Below, one piece after another: positions 22,960 to 30,461 of a stretch of 64,000 nucleotides of DNA. Under the pieces are notes generated by a model. It made no database searches and was not told where the DNA came from. It saw only the letters and a list, made by a program, of their open reading frames with translations. Numbering within the stretch: position 1 is the stretch's first letter; every line of letters begins with the position of its first letter. The DNA is from Bacillota bacterium (lineage in GTDB: Bacteria > Bacillota > Bacilli > Paenibacillales > NBRC-103111): assembly GCA_023386955.1 (NCBI GenBank), contig JAEWIS010000049.1, positions 1 to 64,000 of the forward strand, read 5' to 3'. Position numbers and translations under genes: made by a program.

Positions 22960-24831
22960 ATGAGACGAATGAAACTTGCAGTGCTGGCATTGGCGCTGCT
23001 TCTGTCCGCCTTCTCCGCCCCAATCGCCTCTGCAGCGGCAGCCGTTAAGGCTGTTTACAGTGGCGGAGTGGTGGAGGTATCCGGCAGCGGTTTTGCAAGC
23101 AGTGAAGCCTATACCGTACGTGTGGTTAATCAGGCGGAAAACTATGTTCAAGCTATGGCCCAAGCCACAGCAGATGCCAACGGAGCCTTGAAGGTATCCG
23201 TCACAACCGGCAAATTGAGTGCGCTGGAGCAATTCCGCGTGTATGTAAACAGCATGGACGGCGCTTTGGCCGCACAAGCGTTGTCGGTCACCGGCAGCGT
23301 TGTTCCTCCTGTCAAAACCTATAAGGTTGTTTATCATGGGAACGGACAAACCGGCGGCAGCGTTCCTGTTGACGAAAAGCAATACAAGCCCGGTGACGAA
23401 GCTGTGGTCCTGGGAAATATAAATCAATTGTCCAAAAGCGGTTATACCTTCGCAGGCTGGACCACGGATGCCACAGTTACAGGCCACGTATATGCGGCAG
23501 GCAGCAAGCTTGTAATGGGAGCCGGCGACTACAACCTGTATGCCAAGTGGAATGGGGTGGAGCAGCCTTCCAGTCCCGGTGGAGGTTCCTATTCACCCCC
23601 CGCTACAACCGATGAAAAGATTGCCGAAACGGCAAAGGACGGGATTTCCACAGCTTCTGTGTCGGTTAAGGGAGCATTGGATGCCGCAACTGGAAAGTGG
23701 ACAGCCGCCCTCTCCGAGAAAACGGGAGCTACTCTTCTCGAAACCGCCAAAAAGGCGGAAAGCTCCGGCAATAAAGCGGTGGTGGAAATAAAAGCCGCCA
23801 CCGATTCCACAGCCTCCCCCACCTCCATGGAGCTGACGCTTCCAGCCGGTTTGCTGGGGCAAATCAGCAAGGAAACCAAAGCGGATGTACGGATCGATGC
23901 GGGAATCGGCCAGCTGCTGCTTCAAGCGCAGACTGTACAGGAAATTGCCGGTCAAGCGGGAACCAATCCTGTGACGCTTACCGTCAGCAAGGTGGATACC
24001 AAGCTGCTGCCTGCTGCAGCACAGACTGAAATTAGCGGCGGACCGGTGCTGGATATTGTGCTGAAGGCAGGCAATACTGCGATCACCAGCTTTGGCGGAA
24101 AACAAATCGAAATCAGCATTCCGTATACCAAAAAGGCCGGTCAGGATTCCAATGCCATCATTGTGTACTATGTGAATCAGGCAACCGGCAAGCTGCAGGT
24201 GATGAGAGGCGCTTATGAGGAGCCGGGCGCCAAGGTCTCCTTCACAACCTCCCACCTGTCCGTTTATGCAGTGGCTTACAATAAGGTGAGCTTCCAGGAT
24301 GTGAAGGCCTCCGACTGGTTTGAACAGGCCGTTACCTTCATAGCCGCCCGGAAGATTACCGACGGCACAGAGGAGAACCTTTACAGCCCAGGGCAATCTC
24401 TGACAAGAGGCCAATTCGTTGTACTGCTAATGCGTGCTTATCAAATGGAGCCGATGGCCGGCGCAGCCGATAACTTCGCCGATGCGGGCGGTGCCTACTA
24501 TACCGATTACCTGGCTGCTGCCAAACACCTGGGCATTGCCGAAGGTGTAGGCGACAACCGCTTCGCTCCGGAGCAGGAGATTACGCGGCAGGAAATGTTC
24601 ACCCTGCTGTACAAGAGCCTGAAGCTGATTCAGGAGCTGCCGGAGGCTTCCGGAAGTCAGAAGCTGTCTGACTTCAGCGATGTGGATCAAGTCGCACCTT
24701 GGGCAAAGGAAGGCCTGTCCCACTTCGTCCAAGCAGGAGCCGTTAGTGGCAGCAACAACCAGCTGTACCCCGGGCAGACTGCAAGCCGGGCGGAGATGGC
24801 CCAGCTGCTGTACAACCTGCTGAAGCCTTAA
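22960..24831 (+). CDS. SLH-domain surface protein with an InlB-type repeat
   Basis: A 623-residue secreted protein. Signal peptide about 1-25, a small beta domain (26-115), one InlB/Listeria-Bacteroides repeat (VVYHGNGQTGGSVPVDEKQY to YNLYAKW, about 125-190), a Pro/Ser linker, a middle beta domain (200-440) of a type often found before SLH domains, and three SLH domains at the C-terminus (FQDVKASDWFEQAV, DAGGAYYTDYLAAA, DFSDVDQVAPWAKEG, each with an ITR- or SR-type end). SLH domains bind pyruvylated secondary cell-wall polymer. The gene is 18 bp behind the lyase gene and ends in a strong terminator. It may help present the cell surface to pectin; no catalytic motif is seen. Confidence 0.92.
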   Translation: MRRMKLAVLALALLLSAFSAPIASAAAAVKAVYSGGVVEVSGSGFASSEAYTVRVVNQAENYVQAMAQATADANGALKVSVTTGKLSALEQFRVYVNSMDGALAAQALSVTGSVVPPVKTYKVVYHGNGQTGGSVPVDEKQYKPGDEAVVLGNINQLSKSGYTFAGWTTDATVTGHVYAAGSKLVMGAGDYNLYAKWNGVEQPSSPGGGSYSPPATTDEKIAETAKDGISTASVSVKGALDAATGKWTAALSEKTGATLLETAKKAESSGNKAVVEIKAATDSTASPTSMELTLPAGLLGQISKETKADVRIDAGIGQLLLQAQTVQEIAGQAGTNPVTLTVSKVDTKLLPAAAQTEISGGPVLDIVLKAGNTAITSFGGKQIEISIPYTKKAGQDSNAIIVYYVNQATGKLQVMRGAYEEPGAKVSFTTSHLSVYAVAYNKVSFQDVKASDWFEQAVTFIAARKITDGTEENLYSPGQSLTRGQFVVLLMRAYQMEPMAGAADNFADAGGAYYTDYLAAAKHLGIAEGVGDNRFAPEQEITRQEMFTLLYKSLKLIQELPEASGSQKLSDFSDVDQVAPWAKEGLSHFVQAGAVSGSNNQLYPGQTASRAEMAQLLYNLLKP

Positions 24832-24849
24832 TCTATTTTTAACTACCGA

Positions 24850-24890
24850 AAAGAGCCGGCTGCTTCGCGCAAGCCGGCTCTTTCATTATT
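24850..24890 (+). terminator. Intrinsic terminator after the SLH protein gene
   Basis: AAAGAGCCGGCT (24850-24861) pairs perfectly with AGCCGGCTCTTT (24872-24883), a 12-bp stem with a 10-nt loop, followed by a T-rich run (TTTCATTATTTTC). A-rich sequence before it could let it serve the convergent ABC operon too. Confidence 0.9.
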
Positions 24891-24900
24891 TTCATAACCC

Positions 24901-25665
24901 CTATATCCCCAGCTCCTGCATCCTCGCAAGAACCGCCTTCACCCGGCTGTCCAACTCCTTCGCACTGCTGCCGTTCCGGGGAAGCAGCAACTCACTGACA
25001 ATGGATCCGTCGCGCATAAACAATATCCGCCCGGACCGCGCCGCAACCTTGGCGTCATGGGTTACCAGCACCACCGTGGTCCCCTCTTCGTTTATGGCGG
25101 CCAGCAGCTCCATTATCTCCTCTGCCGCCGACGAATTCAGTGCTCCCGTAGGCTCATCGCCGAAAATCACCTGCGGATTGCCCATTAAAGCGCGGCAGAT
25201 GCCTGCCCGCTGAAGCTGGCCGCCCGATACTTGGGCGGTCTCTCTTTTTTCCAGCTCCGCAATCCCCGTTTTCTTCATCAGCGCCCTAGCCTTCTCCACA
25301 AGTCCTGAGGCGTTTTTGCGGTTGTCCCGCATGGATGGGAGGATGATGTTGTCCAGCAGGTTCAGATTCTTTAAGAGGGTGGGCTGCTGGAACACAAAAC
25401 CCATCCGGGTGCGGCGGAGATCCGCCAGCTCCTGCTCGGGCAGGGCCGACAGCTCCTTGCCTTCGAAGATTACCTGTCCTCCGTCGATGCTGTCCATGCC
25501 GCTTAAGGCGTACATCAGGGTGGATTTCCCCGAGCCCGACGGACCCATCACCGAAACAAACTCCCCCTCCTGAATTTCCACGGATACCCCATCCAGGACT
25601 CTGGCCTTTTCAATGCCGGCTCCGAAGGATTTGACTATTTGCTCACCGCGTATCATCGTTTTCAT
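24901..25665 (-). CDS. ABC transporter ATP-binding protein (MacB/LolD type)
   Basis: A 254-residue ATPase with all expected motifs: Walker A GPSGSGKST near residue 40, Q-loop VFQQPTLLKNLNL near residue 92, signature VSGGQLQRAGICRAL near residue 146, Walker B VIFGDEPTGALNS near residue 165 and the switch His in VTHDAKVAA near residue 200. ATPases of this subgroup pair with FtsX-like permeases that move lipids, peptides or drugs or drive signalling across the membrane. The FtsX-like permease gene ends 3 bp upstream on the same strand. It is the last gene of the TetR operon. Confidence 0.96.
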   Translation of the reverse strand: MKTMIRGEQIVKSFGAGIEKARVLDGVSVEIQEGEFVSVMGPSGSGKSTLMYALSGMDSIDGGQVIFEGKELSALPEQELADLRRTRMGFVFQQPTLLKNLNLLDNIILPSMRDNRKNASGLVEKARALMKKTGIAELEKRETAQVSGGQLQRAGICRALMGNPQVIFGDEPTGALNSSAAEEIMELLAAINEEGTTVVLVTHDAKVAARSGRILFMRDGSIVSELLLPRNGSSAKELDSRVKAVLARMQELGI

Positions 25666-25668
25666 GGT

Positions 25669-27987
25669 CTACTCCTTCATGTACCGGGATATTTGAATGT
25701 GACCTGCTCCCCGGGTGCCCGCCACAGTGGCCAGCATAACCGAGGCTGCCATCGCCAACGGACAAACCAGATAAGCCGCAAGGGGATTCACCGTAAACTC
25801 GAAGGCGGAGGCGCCAAAGGAGGAAATCGCCGCTCCCGCCACCACCTCGCCCAGGGTGTTGGCCAGAATCAATCCCAGTACAATGGCCACCGCCAGCACA
25901 GCCCCTGCGCGGGAGGCATACTGCCTGGCTATATCCGCCGCCGTAAAGCCCAGTGCCTTCAGAATGGCAATGGAGCTTCTGTCCTTGGCCATCAGCAGCT
26001 TCATAAACAATAGCGTAACCAGGAACATAAGCGCCAGGGCAACGGCAAAGGCGGCATAAGCAGCCTTGCCGACAGCACGGATGGTGGAGCCGAAGGTTTT
26101 GGCCATATACGCCTCAATATCCGACACCTTGGCATACCCGAAGCGCTCTGCATATTCCCTCACCTTGCCGGGGACAGCCGCCGGATCGGCCAGCTTGGCA
26201 TAGATGACGCTGCGCATGGTTTCCCCGCTTGTTGCCGCAAGCACCGCCTTGGCCGTTTTGCCCCCATTGGTAATGTCCGAATAAAGGCCGCATACGGTTA
26301 AGGCTCTTTCTTTTCCATCCACAAGGAGGGTCAGGGTATCGCCCACACCTTTGCCCAGCTCCTCCCCGTTCAGCACAGACAGCGCAATTTCGCCGTATGC
26401 GGTGGGGGCCCGGCCCTTGGCATAGCTGACCGGAAAGACCTCATGGTCCCCCAGCTCCACATACAACCGCTCCTCTGCGCCATTTGCCGAACGGGCGGTA
26501 AAGCTCCGTGTGGTCAATACGGTATGCTGCGTTACGGCATTGTCACCCTCCAGCGCCTTGGCAATGCCGGCGGACTTGCCGTCAATATCGTCAGTTTGCT
26601 GCAGGTCGAAGCGCAGGTCCGCCTGCCCGATGCCCATATAAGTGCTGAAGCGCTCCGAGGAAATGGTGCTGTACAGGTTCTGGGGCACGGTCATAATAAA
26701 CGCCGCGATCACCAGCACCGCAAGCATGGTAGCATAGAGCTTCTTGCGGGAGAGCACATCTTTGATCCCCAGGAATAAGTTCGTATCCATCAGCCTGCTG
26801 CGGCTTAAGCTGATACCACCGGTTTTGCGTGACCGCTCCTGCGGCATACCGAACCGGATGGCCTGGGCGGCAGAAATCCTCTTAAACCGGGCCAATACCC
26901 GGCTCACATAGGCCAGGATTACCAGGAATACCAGCAGTACCCCTGCCAGACCGGCCAACAAAGCGGCTCCCTCATGCCCGCTTTCGCCCATGGACAGCCT
27001 GATCTGCTCCAGCAGCAGCCCCTTGAACAGCAAGGATAATGAATATCCCAGAACGCAGCCAATAGCAGCAATAGCTGTATATTTGGCCAGATACAGTTTT
27101 TTGATGTCGCTTACCCGCAGCCCGATGGCCTTCAGAACACCGATTTCCCGGTAATCCTCCTCGATCTTGGCCAGCAGGGTGAAACGGATGCACAGCATGG
27201 CGACGGCCACCACCAGTGCGCTCATCAATAGAATTACCGCGATCATCATTCCGTCGGAAATGGCATTGAGCATTCTGAACAGCGGATATGTTACCGTCGG
27301 ACCGTTGGCCTCCAGCCCTGCGGAGGCGTAGGCGGTTTCGAAGGCGCCAAGCCCCGACAGCTCCTTCAGCCGGAATTCAATCAAATATTCAATGCTGCCC
27401 TGGTTGCGAAGAGCCGTATAATCCTCCCCGCTGACCAGAAACCGCTTGGAGGAGGACAGGGTGGAATTCATCTGGGAATCCCGGAGAAAGCCGGCCACCG
27501 TCAGCTCCCTACCATCGATCACGGCCTTATCGCCAACCCTTGCGCTGTGGTCCTTCATATAGGCAACCGGAACGTACAGCTCTCCTGCCGCCGGGCGGAT
27601 GATGTTCCCATCCAGGTCCAGCAGATAGTCGAAGCGTTCACTTTGGGTGCTGAAGCCGTTGTCCTGGGCGCTGTCGGCCAGGGATTCCCCGCCCAATACG
27701 ATCCTCGCCCCCTCCACATTCAGAAACTCCAGCACCTGGTAAGCCTCCACATTGCTGTTCCGCTCCGCAAAAGCGGCAAGCCGTTCCCGGTCCAGAGGAC
27801 CCGCATGCATCTGCATAAAATGAGGGGTTTTGGCCTTCACCATCATGGCATCAATGGACCCGGTCAGCTGGACGGCAAGCAGCGCCGCCAGTGACACCAG
27901 CATAGCCGCCGCCCCAACAAACAGCGTGGTAATCAAGGTGGTCGCCTTGCTCTTCCGCACATCATTGCGGATCATTCTCGCGAACAT
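25669..27987 (-). CDS. FtsX-like ABC transporter permease
   Basis: A 772-residue permease with an N-terminal membrane helix (about 18-40), a large outer domain, three helices (about 240-370), a second half starting with another helix near 410, a second outer domain and three C-terminal helices: the double FtsX layout. VLKAIGLRVSDIKKLY and ILKALGFTAADIARQY are the paired cytosolic loops of the family. The frame extends to 28053, but AGGAGGGG at about 27992-28000 points to the adjacent ATGs at 27990 and 27987; 27987 has the better spacing. The upstream gene stops within these codons (ATGATG/TGA), so translation is coupled. It works with the ATPase encoded next. Confidence 0.93.
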   Translation of the reverse strand: MFARMIRNDVRKSKATTLITTLFVGAAAMLVSLAALLAVQLTGSIDAMMVKAKTPHFMQMHAGPLDRERLAAFAERNSNVEAYQVLEFLNVEGARIVLGGESLADSAQDNGFSTQSERFDYLLDLDGNIIRPAAGELYVPVAYMKDHSARVGDKAVIDGRELTVAGFLRDSQMNSTLSSSKRFLVSGEDYTALRNQGSIEYLIEFRLKELSGLGAFETAYASAGLEANGPTVTYPLFRMLNAISDGMMIAVILLMSALVVAVAMLCIRFTLLAKIEEDYREIGVLKAIGLRVSDIKKLYLAKYTAIAAIGCVLGYSLSLLFKGLLLEQIRLSMGESGHEGAALLAGLAGVLLVFLVILAYVSRVLARFKRISAAQAIRFGMPQERSRKTGGISLSRSRLMDTNLFLGIKDVLSRKKLYATMLAVLVIAAFIMTVPQNLYSTISSERFSTYMGIGQADLRFDLQQTDDIDGKSAGIAKALEGDNAVTQHTVLTTRSFTARSANGAEERLYVELGDHEVFPVSYAKGRAPTAYGEIALSVLNGEELGKGVGDTLTLLVDGKERALTVCGLYSDITNGGKTAKAVLAATSGETMRSVIYAKLADPAAVPGKVREYAERFGYAKVSDIEAYMAKTFGSTIRAVGKAAYAAFAVALALMFLVTLLFMKLLMAKDRSSIAILKALGFTAADIARQYASRAGAVLAVAIVLGLILANTLGEVVAGAAISSFGASAFEFTVNPLAAYLVCPLAMAASVMLATVAGTRGAGHIQISRYMKE

Positions 27988-29270
27988 CATACCCCTCCTA
28001 CTTCCAGCCTCTTCACGGACTTCACCTGGTACAGCAGAATCGAGGTCAGGCATAACAGTCCTCCGGCCACCATAATCAGAAGCCCCGTACCTCTGCCCGT
28101 ACCTGTGCCGATCAGCCTTCCGATATTTCCCGCAAGAGCTCCCCCGTCTGTCAGAAGCGGGTTAAACACATAGTCCGCCAATACGCCCGAAACCGCATAA
28201 GCCGCCACATATCCCAGCTGGGAAATCAGCCCAATCAGCCCCCAGGCTCTGCCTTGTTTGCTGTTCTCGATATTGGTGCGGGTCAGGAAATCCAGGCTGG
28301 CATTGGCGAAGGGCAGCATAGCGAAGAAGAAAAAGCCCGCCGCGCTGATCCATACCATACTCTCCCTCATGCCAAAGGCCGCCATTCCCAGCCCGGCAAA
28401 AAACAGGGAAACGGAAAGCAGCTTCACGTAGCCTTTTTTGATGGGCAGAATGCCAACAACGATGCTGGTGACCAGCATCCCCGACGCAGCGATGGTGATG
28501 ATGGTTCCCAATGCGGCACTATCCGAAAAAGCCAGCACCAACGGCGTGGCGAGGGTCTGGATGAATCCCAGGAAAAAGGTAATGACCGAGGCTATCATGA
28601 CCAGAACCAGCACACCCCTGTTTTCAGAAACGGCAGCCCAGCCCTCCTTCAATTCCCGGACAAAGGATTGGGGGGAACTATTCCTTTGAGAAGCAAGGCC
28701 CTTGCGCACCACCAAGGTGGAGGTGACGGTTAGGAAAAAGGTGCATATGTCCAATAGAAGAAGCAGCTTAATATCCGCTACCGTGAGCAAAAACCCGGCG
28801 ATCACCGGCGAAATAAGAAACTTGGCGGACCCGGCCAGCTGGACAAAGCCGCTTGCCTTGGTGAATTGCTCCGGTGTAAGCAAATCCGTCACAGTAGCCT
28901 TGTAGGCAGGGTCCAGGAGGGAGGAAAAGATGGAGCTGACCGTCACTCCCAGGTAAATCTGCCACAGCTGCACCTCGCCGCGCAGCATACAAACCAGAAT
29001 AAACACCAAACCCAGGGCAGAGAGACTATCCCCCAGCACCATCAGCAGCCGGCGGTCATAACGGTCCGCCAGCACCCCGGATATAGCGCTTAGCAGCAGT
29101 CCAGGCATAAAGGCAAACAAGGTAACAAGCGCTACTGCAGAGGCCTTGCCTGTCAGACCGAATACAAATACGCCCAGGCCAAAGGAGGAAAGCCCGCTGC
29201 CAATGGCAGAAACCAGCTGGCCTGACCACAGCAGCATAAATTTTCCGAAGGGATTCCCCGTCCTACTCAT
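27987..29270 (-). CDS. Major facilitator superfamily transporter
   Basis: A 427-residue membrane protein with twelve predicted helices. ISGVLADRYDRRLLMVLGDSLS near residue 60 is the loop 2-3 signature of MFS exporters. FNP... PLLTDGGALAGNIGRLIG marks an enlarged loop near the end. The closest overall type is the macrolide/multidrug efflux group (MFS_3/MefA-like), judged by eye. It overlaps the TetR gene by 8 nt and the FtsX-like permease gene at its stop, so it is the second gene of a fully coupled four-gene operon. Having both an MFS pump and an ABC system under one repressor suggests export of one class of compound. Confidence 0.92.
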   Translation of the reverse strand: MSRTGNPFGKFMLLWSGQLVSAIGSGLSSFGLGVFVFGLTGKASAVALVTLFAFMPGLLLSAISGVLADRYDRRLLMVLGDSLSALGLVFILVCMLRGEVQLWQIYLGVTVSSIFSSLLDPAYKATVTDLLTPEQFTKASGFVQLAGSAKFLISPVIAGFLLTVADIKLLLLLDICTFFLTVTSTLVVRKGLASQRNSSPQSFVRELKEGWAAVSENRGVLVLVMIASVITFFLGFIQTLATPLVLAFSDSAALGTIITIAASGMLVTSIVVGILPIKKGYVKLLSVSLFFAGLGMAAFGMRESMVWISAAGFFFFAMLPFANASLDFLTRTNIENSKQGRAWGLIGLISQLGYVAAYAVSGVLADYVFNPLLTDGGALAGNIGRLIGTGTGRGTGLLIMVAGGLLCLTSILLYQVKSVKRLEVGGV

Positions 29271-29901
29271 GGCCGCCTTCCCCTCCGAACATCCGCATGG
29301 CAGGCGCCAGGCTTCCGGGCTTTGCTCCCAGCAGCCGCTCTATGTTGTGGATGAGCGCCGGAATACGTGCTGCCAGCTCCTCCTCTGTCAGACCGGCTCC
29401 ATCGTCAAATACCGTATTGGCGTAGATAACCACCATCTCCATACATTCGTAAGGATGCGGTGTGTTGAACAGCCCTTCCTCTATCCCTTCCCGGATCATG
29501 TCTGCCAAGATAGGGGTTAAGCCGCTGACGATCATCCGCTGGATCTTCTGGTGCATCAGCGCGTTCTGGGGCTTGTGGATATGCTCCATCACCTCTTCAC
29601 CGCCTCCGCCGCCTACATTCATGGATACCACGGTCCGGATGATCCGCTCCACGACCGGTATGCTCTTGTCCGCCGCCACCTCCCGGGCTGCAGCCATCAG
29701 CCGGGTATTGTACCGTTCGATGAGGGCGTCCATAATATCCTCTTTGGACTTATAGTGGTAATACAGCGTGCCCCGGGCAATGCCCACCTTCTCCAAAATA
29801 TCGTTGGTGCTGGTGCCGTCGAAGCCCTTCTGGCCAAACAGCTCATCCGCCGCATCCAATATTTCATCCCGGCGCTCCTCGGGTTTCTTCACTATTCTCA
29901 T
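29263..29901 (-). CDS. TetR/AcrR family transcriptional regulator
   Basis: A 212-residue repressor. Residues 1-60 carry the DNA-binding domain: RDEILDAADELFGQKGFDGTS, ILEKVGIARGTLYYHYKSKE, followed by an all-helical ligand-binding domain. A GGGEEV glycine-rich loop near residue 93 is unusual but within the variable part. The frame is open to 29955, but GGGAGG lies 11 nt before the ATG at 29901. A clean palindromic operator sits upstream, so the protein probably represses its own operon, encoding an MFS pump and an ABC transporter, until it binds a ligand. Confidence 0.94.
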   Translation of the reverse strand: MRIVKKPEERRDEILDAADELFGQKGFDGTSTNDILEKVGIARGTLYYHYKSKEDIMDALIERYNTRLMAAAREVAADKSIPVVERIIRTVVSMNVGGGGGEEVMEHIHKPQNALMHQKIQRMIVSGLTPILADMIREGIEEGLFNTPHPYECMEMVVIYANTVFDDGAGLTEEELAARIPALIHNIERLLGAKPGSLAPAMRMFGGEGGHE

Positions 29902-29930
29902 GGTGTGCTGTACCTCCCCGAATTTTGTAG

Positions 29931-29980
29931 ACCGACTGTCTGTCGGTAACATCATGACATATCCCCCTTGATATTGTCAA
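29931..29980 (-). promoter_or_regulatory. TetR-operon promoter with palindromic operator
   Basis: On the minus strand TTGACA (29975-29980) and CATGAT (29951-29956) are 18 bp apart. Just downstream, over the expected transcription start, lies ACCGAC-TGTCT-GTCGGT (29931-29947), a 17-bp dyad with 6-bp perfect arms, typical of TetR-family operators. Confidence 0.8.
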
Positions 29981-30080
29981 GGAGGTGTATGCCTCTGGGA
30001 GAGTGTGTTTGCCGTCTTAGAAGGGGCTGGCTAACTCCTGCGTGCTGCCTGACCTCCCTCCAGGTGAGTGGTTAAATTTC

Positions 30081-30263
30081 TAACGGCGGTGAGAGACGCT
30101 ATTTGCCCCAAAACGGGGTGCTGCAAATTCTAACGGAAGCAGGGGCCGTTATTGGGCTAAAAAAGGGGTTTCGGCGGGGCAAAAAGCCCAAATAGCGGCT
30201 GTGGCCGCCGTTAGATTTTTTGAAGCGGTGTTTTCGCTGAAATAAGGTCTCTGGCCGCCGTTA
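30081..30263. repeat. Repeat block B: two forward and two inverted 24-bp units
   Basis: Forward units at 30081-30104 and 30131-30153, inverted units at 30190-30213 and 30240-30263. In their own orientation they begin TAACGGCGG or TAACGGAAG and end CGCTATTT or CGTTATT. Starts of same-orientation units are 50 bp apart, exactly as in blocks A and C. One forward unit is itself a small palindrome (TAACGG ... CCGTTA). The block lies upstream of the TetR promoter and just before element D copy 2. No gene is seen in 29981-30461. Confidence 0.8.
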
Positions 30264-30273
30264 GAATCTGGCA

Positions 30274-30441
30274 AATAAATATTCTTCGAGTTTCATTCCT
30301 TACCGGGAAAGAAGTGTCTTGGAGGCTCAAACACGTTTTGTCGGCCTTGATTTGATTCTTTTATGTTAGGGTTCAAAGCCGCCAAAAAACTCGCCCTCAA
30401 GTCACTTCTTCCCTCCCAGTCATTCCACATGAATATTTATT
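30274..30441. repeat. Palindromic structured element D, copy 2
   Basis: The second copy of the element at 16172-16347. The arms are AATAAATATTC (30274-30284) with GAATATTTATT (30431-30441), then GGGAAAGAAGTG (30305-30316) with CACTTCTTCCC (30403-30413), and the same apical arms as copy 1. Where the arm bases differ from copy 1, the partner bases differ to match. The right end is about 20 bp beyond the helicase stop codon, so the element would be in the 3' end of that transcript. Confidence 0.8.
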
Positions 30442-30461
30442 CGCTCATTTATCGCCGGTTC

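Noticed and set aside
22084..23487. 467-residue antisense frame across the pectate lyase and SLH protein genes
   Set aside because: It lies wholly opposite two genes with signal peptides and clear domains, has no ribosome binding site, and its composition is that of an antisense frame (rich in Cys, Gly and His).
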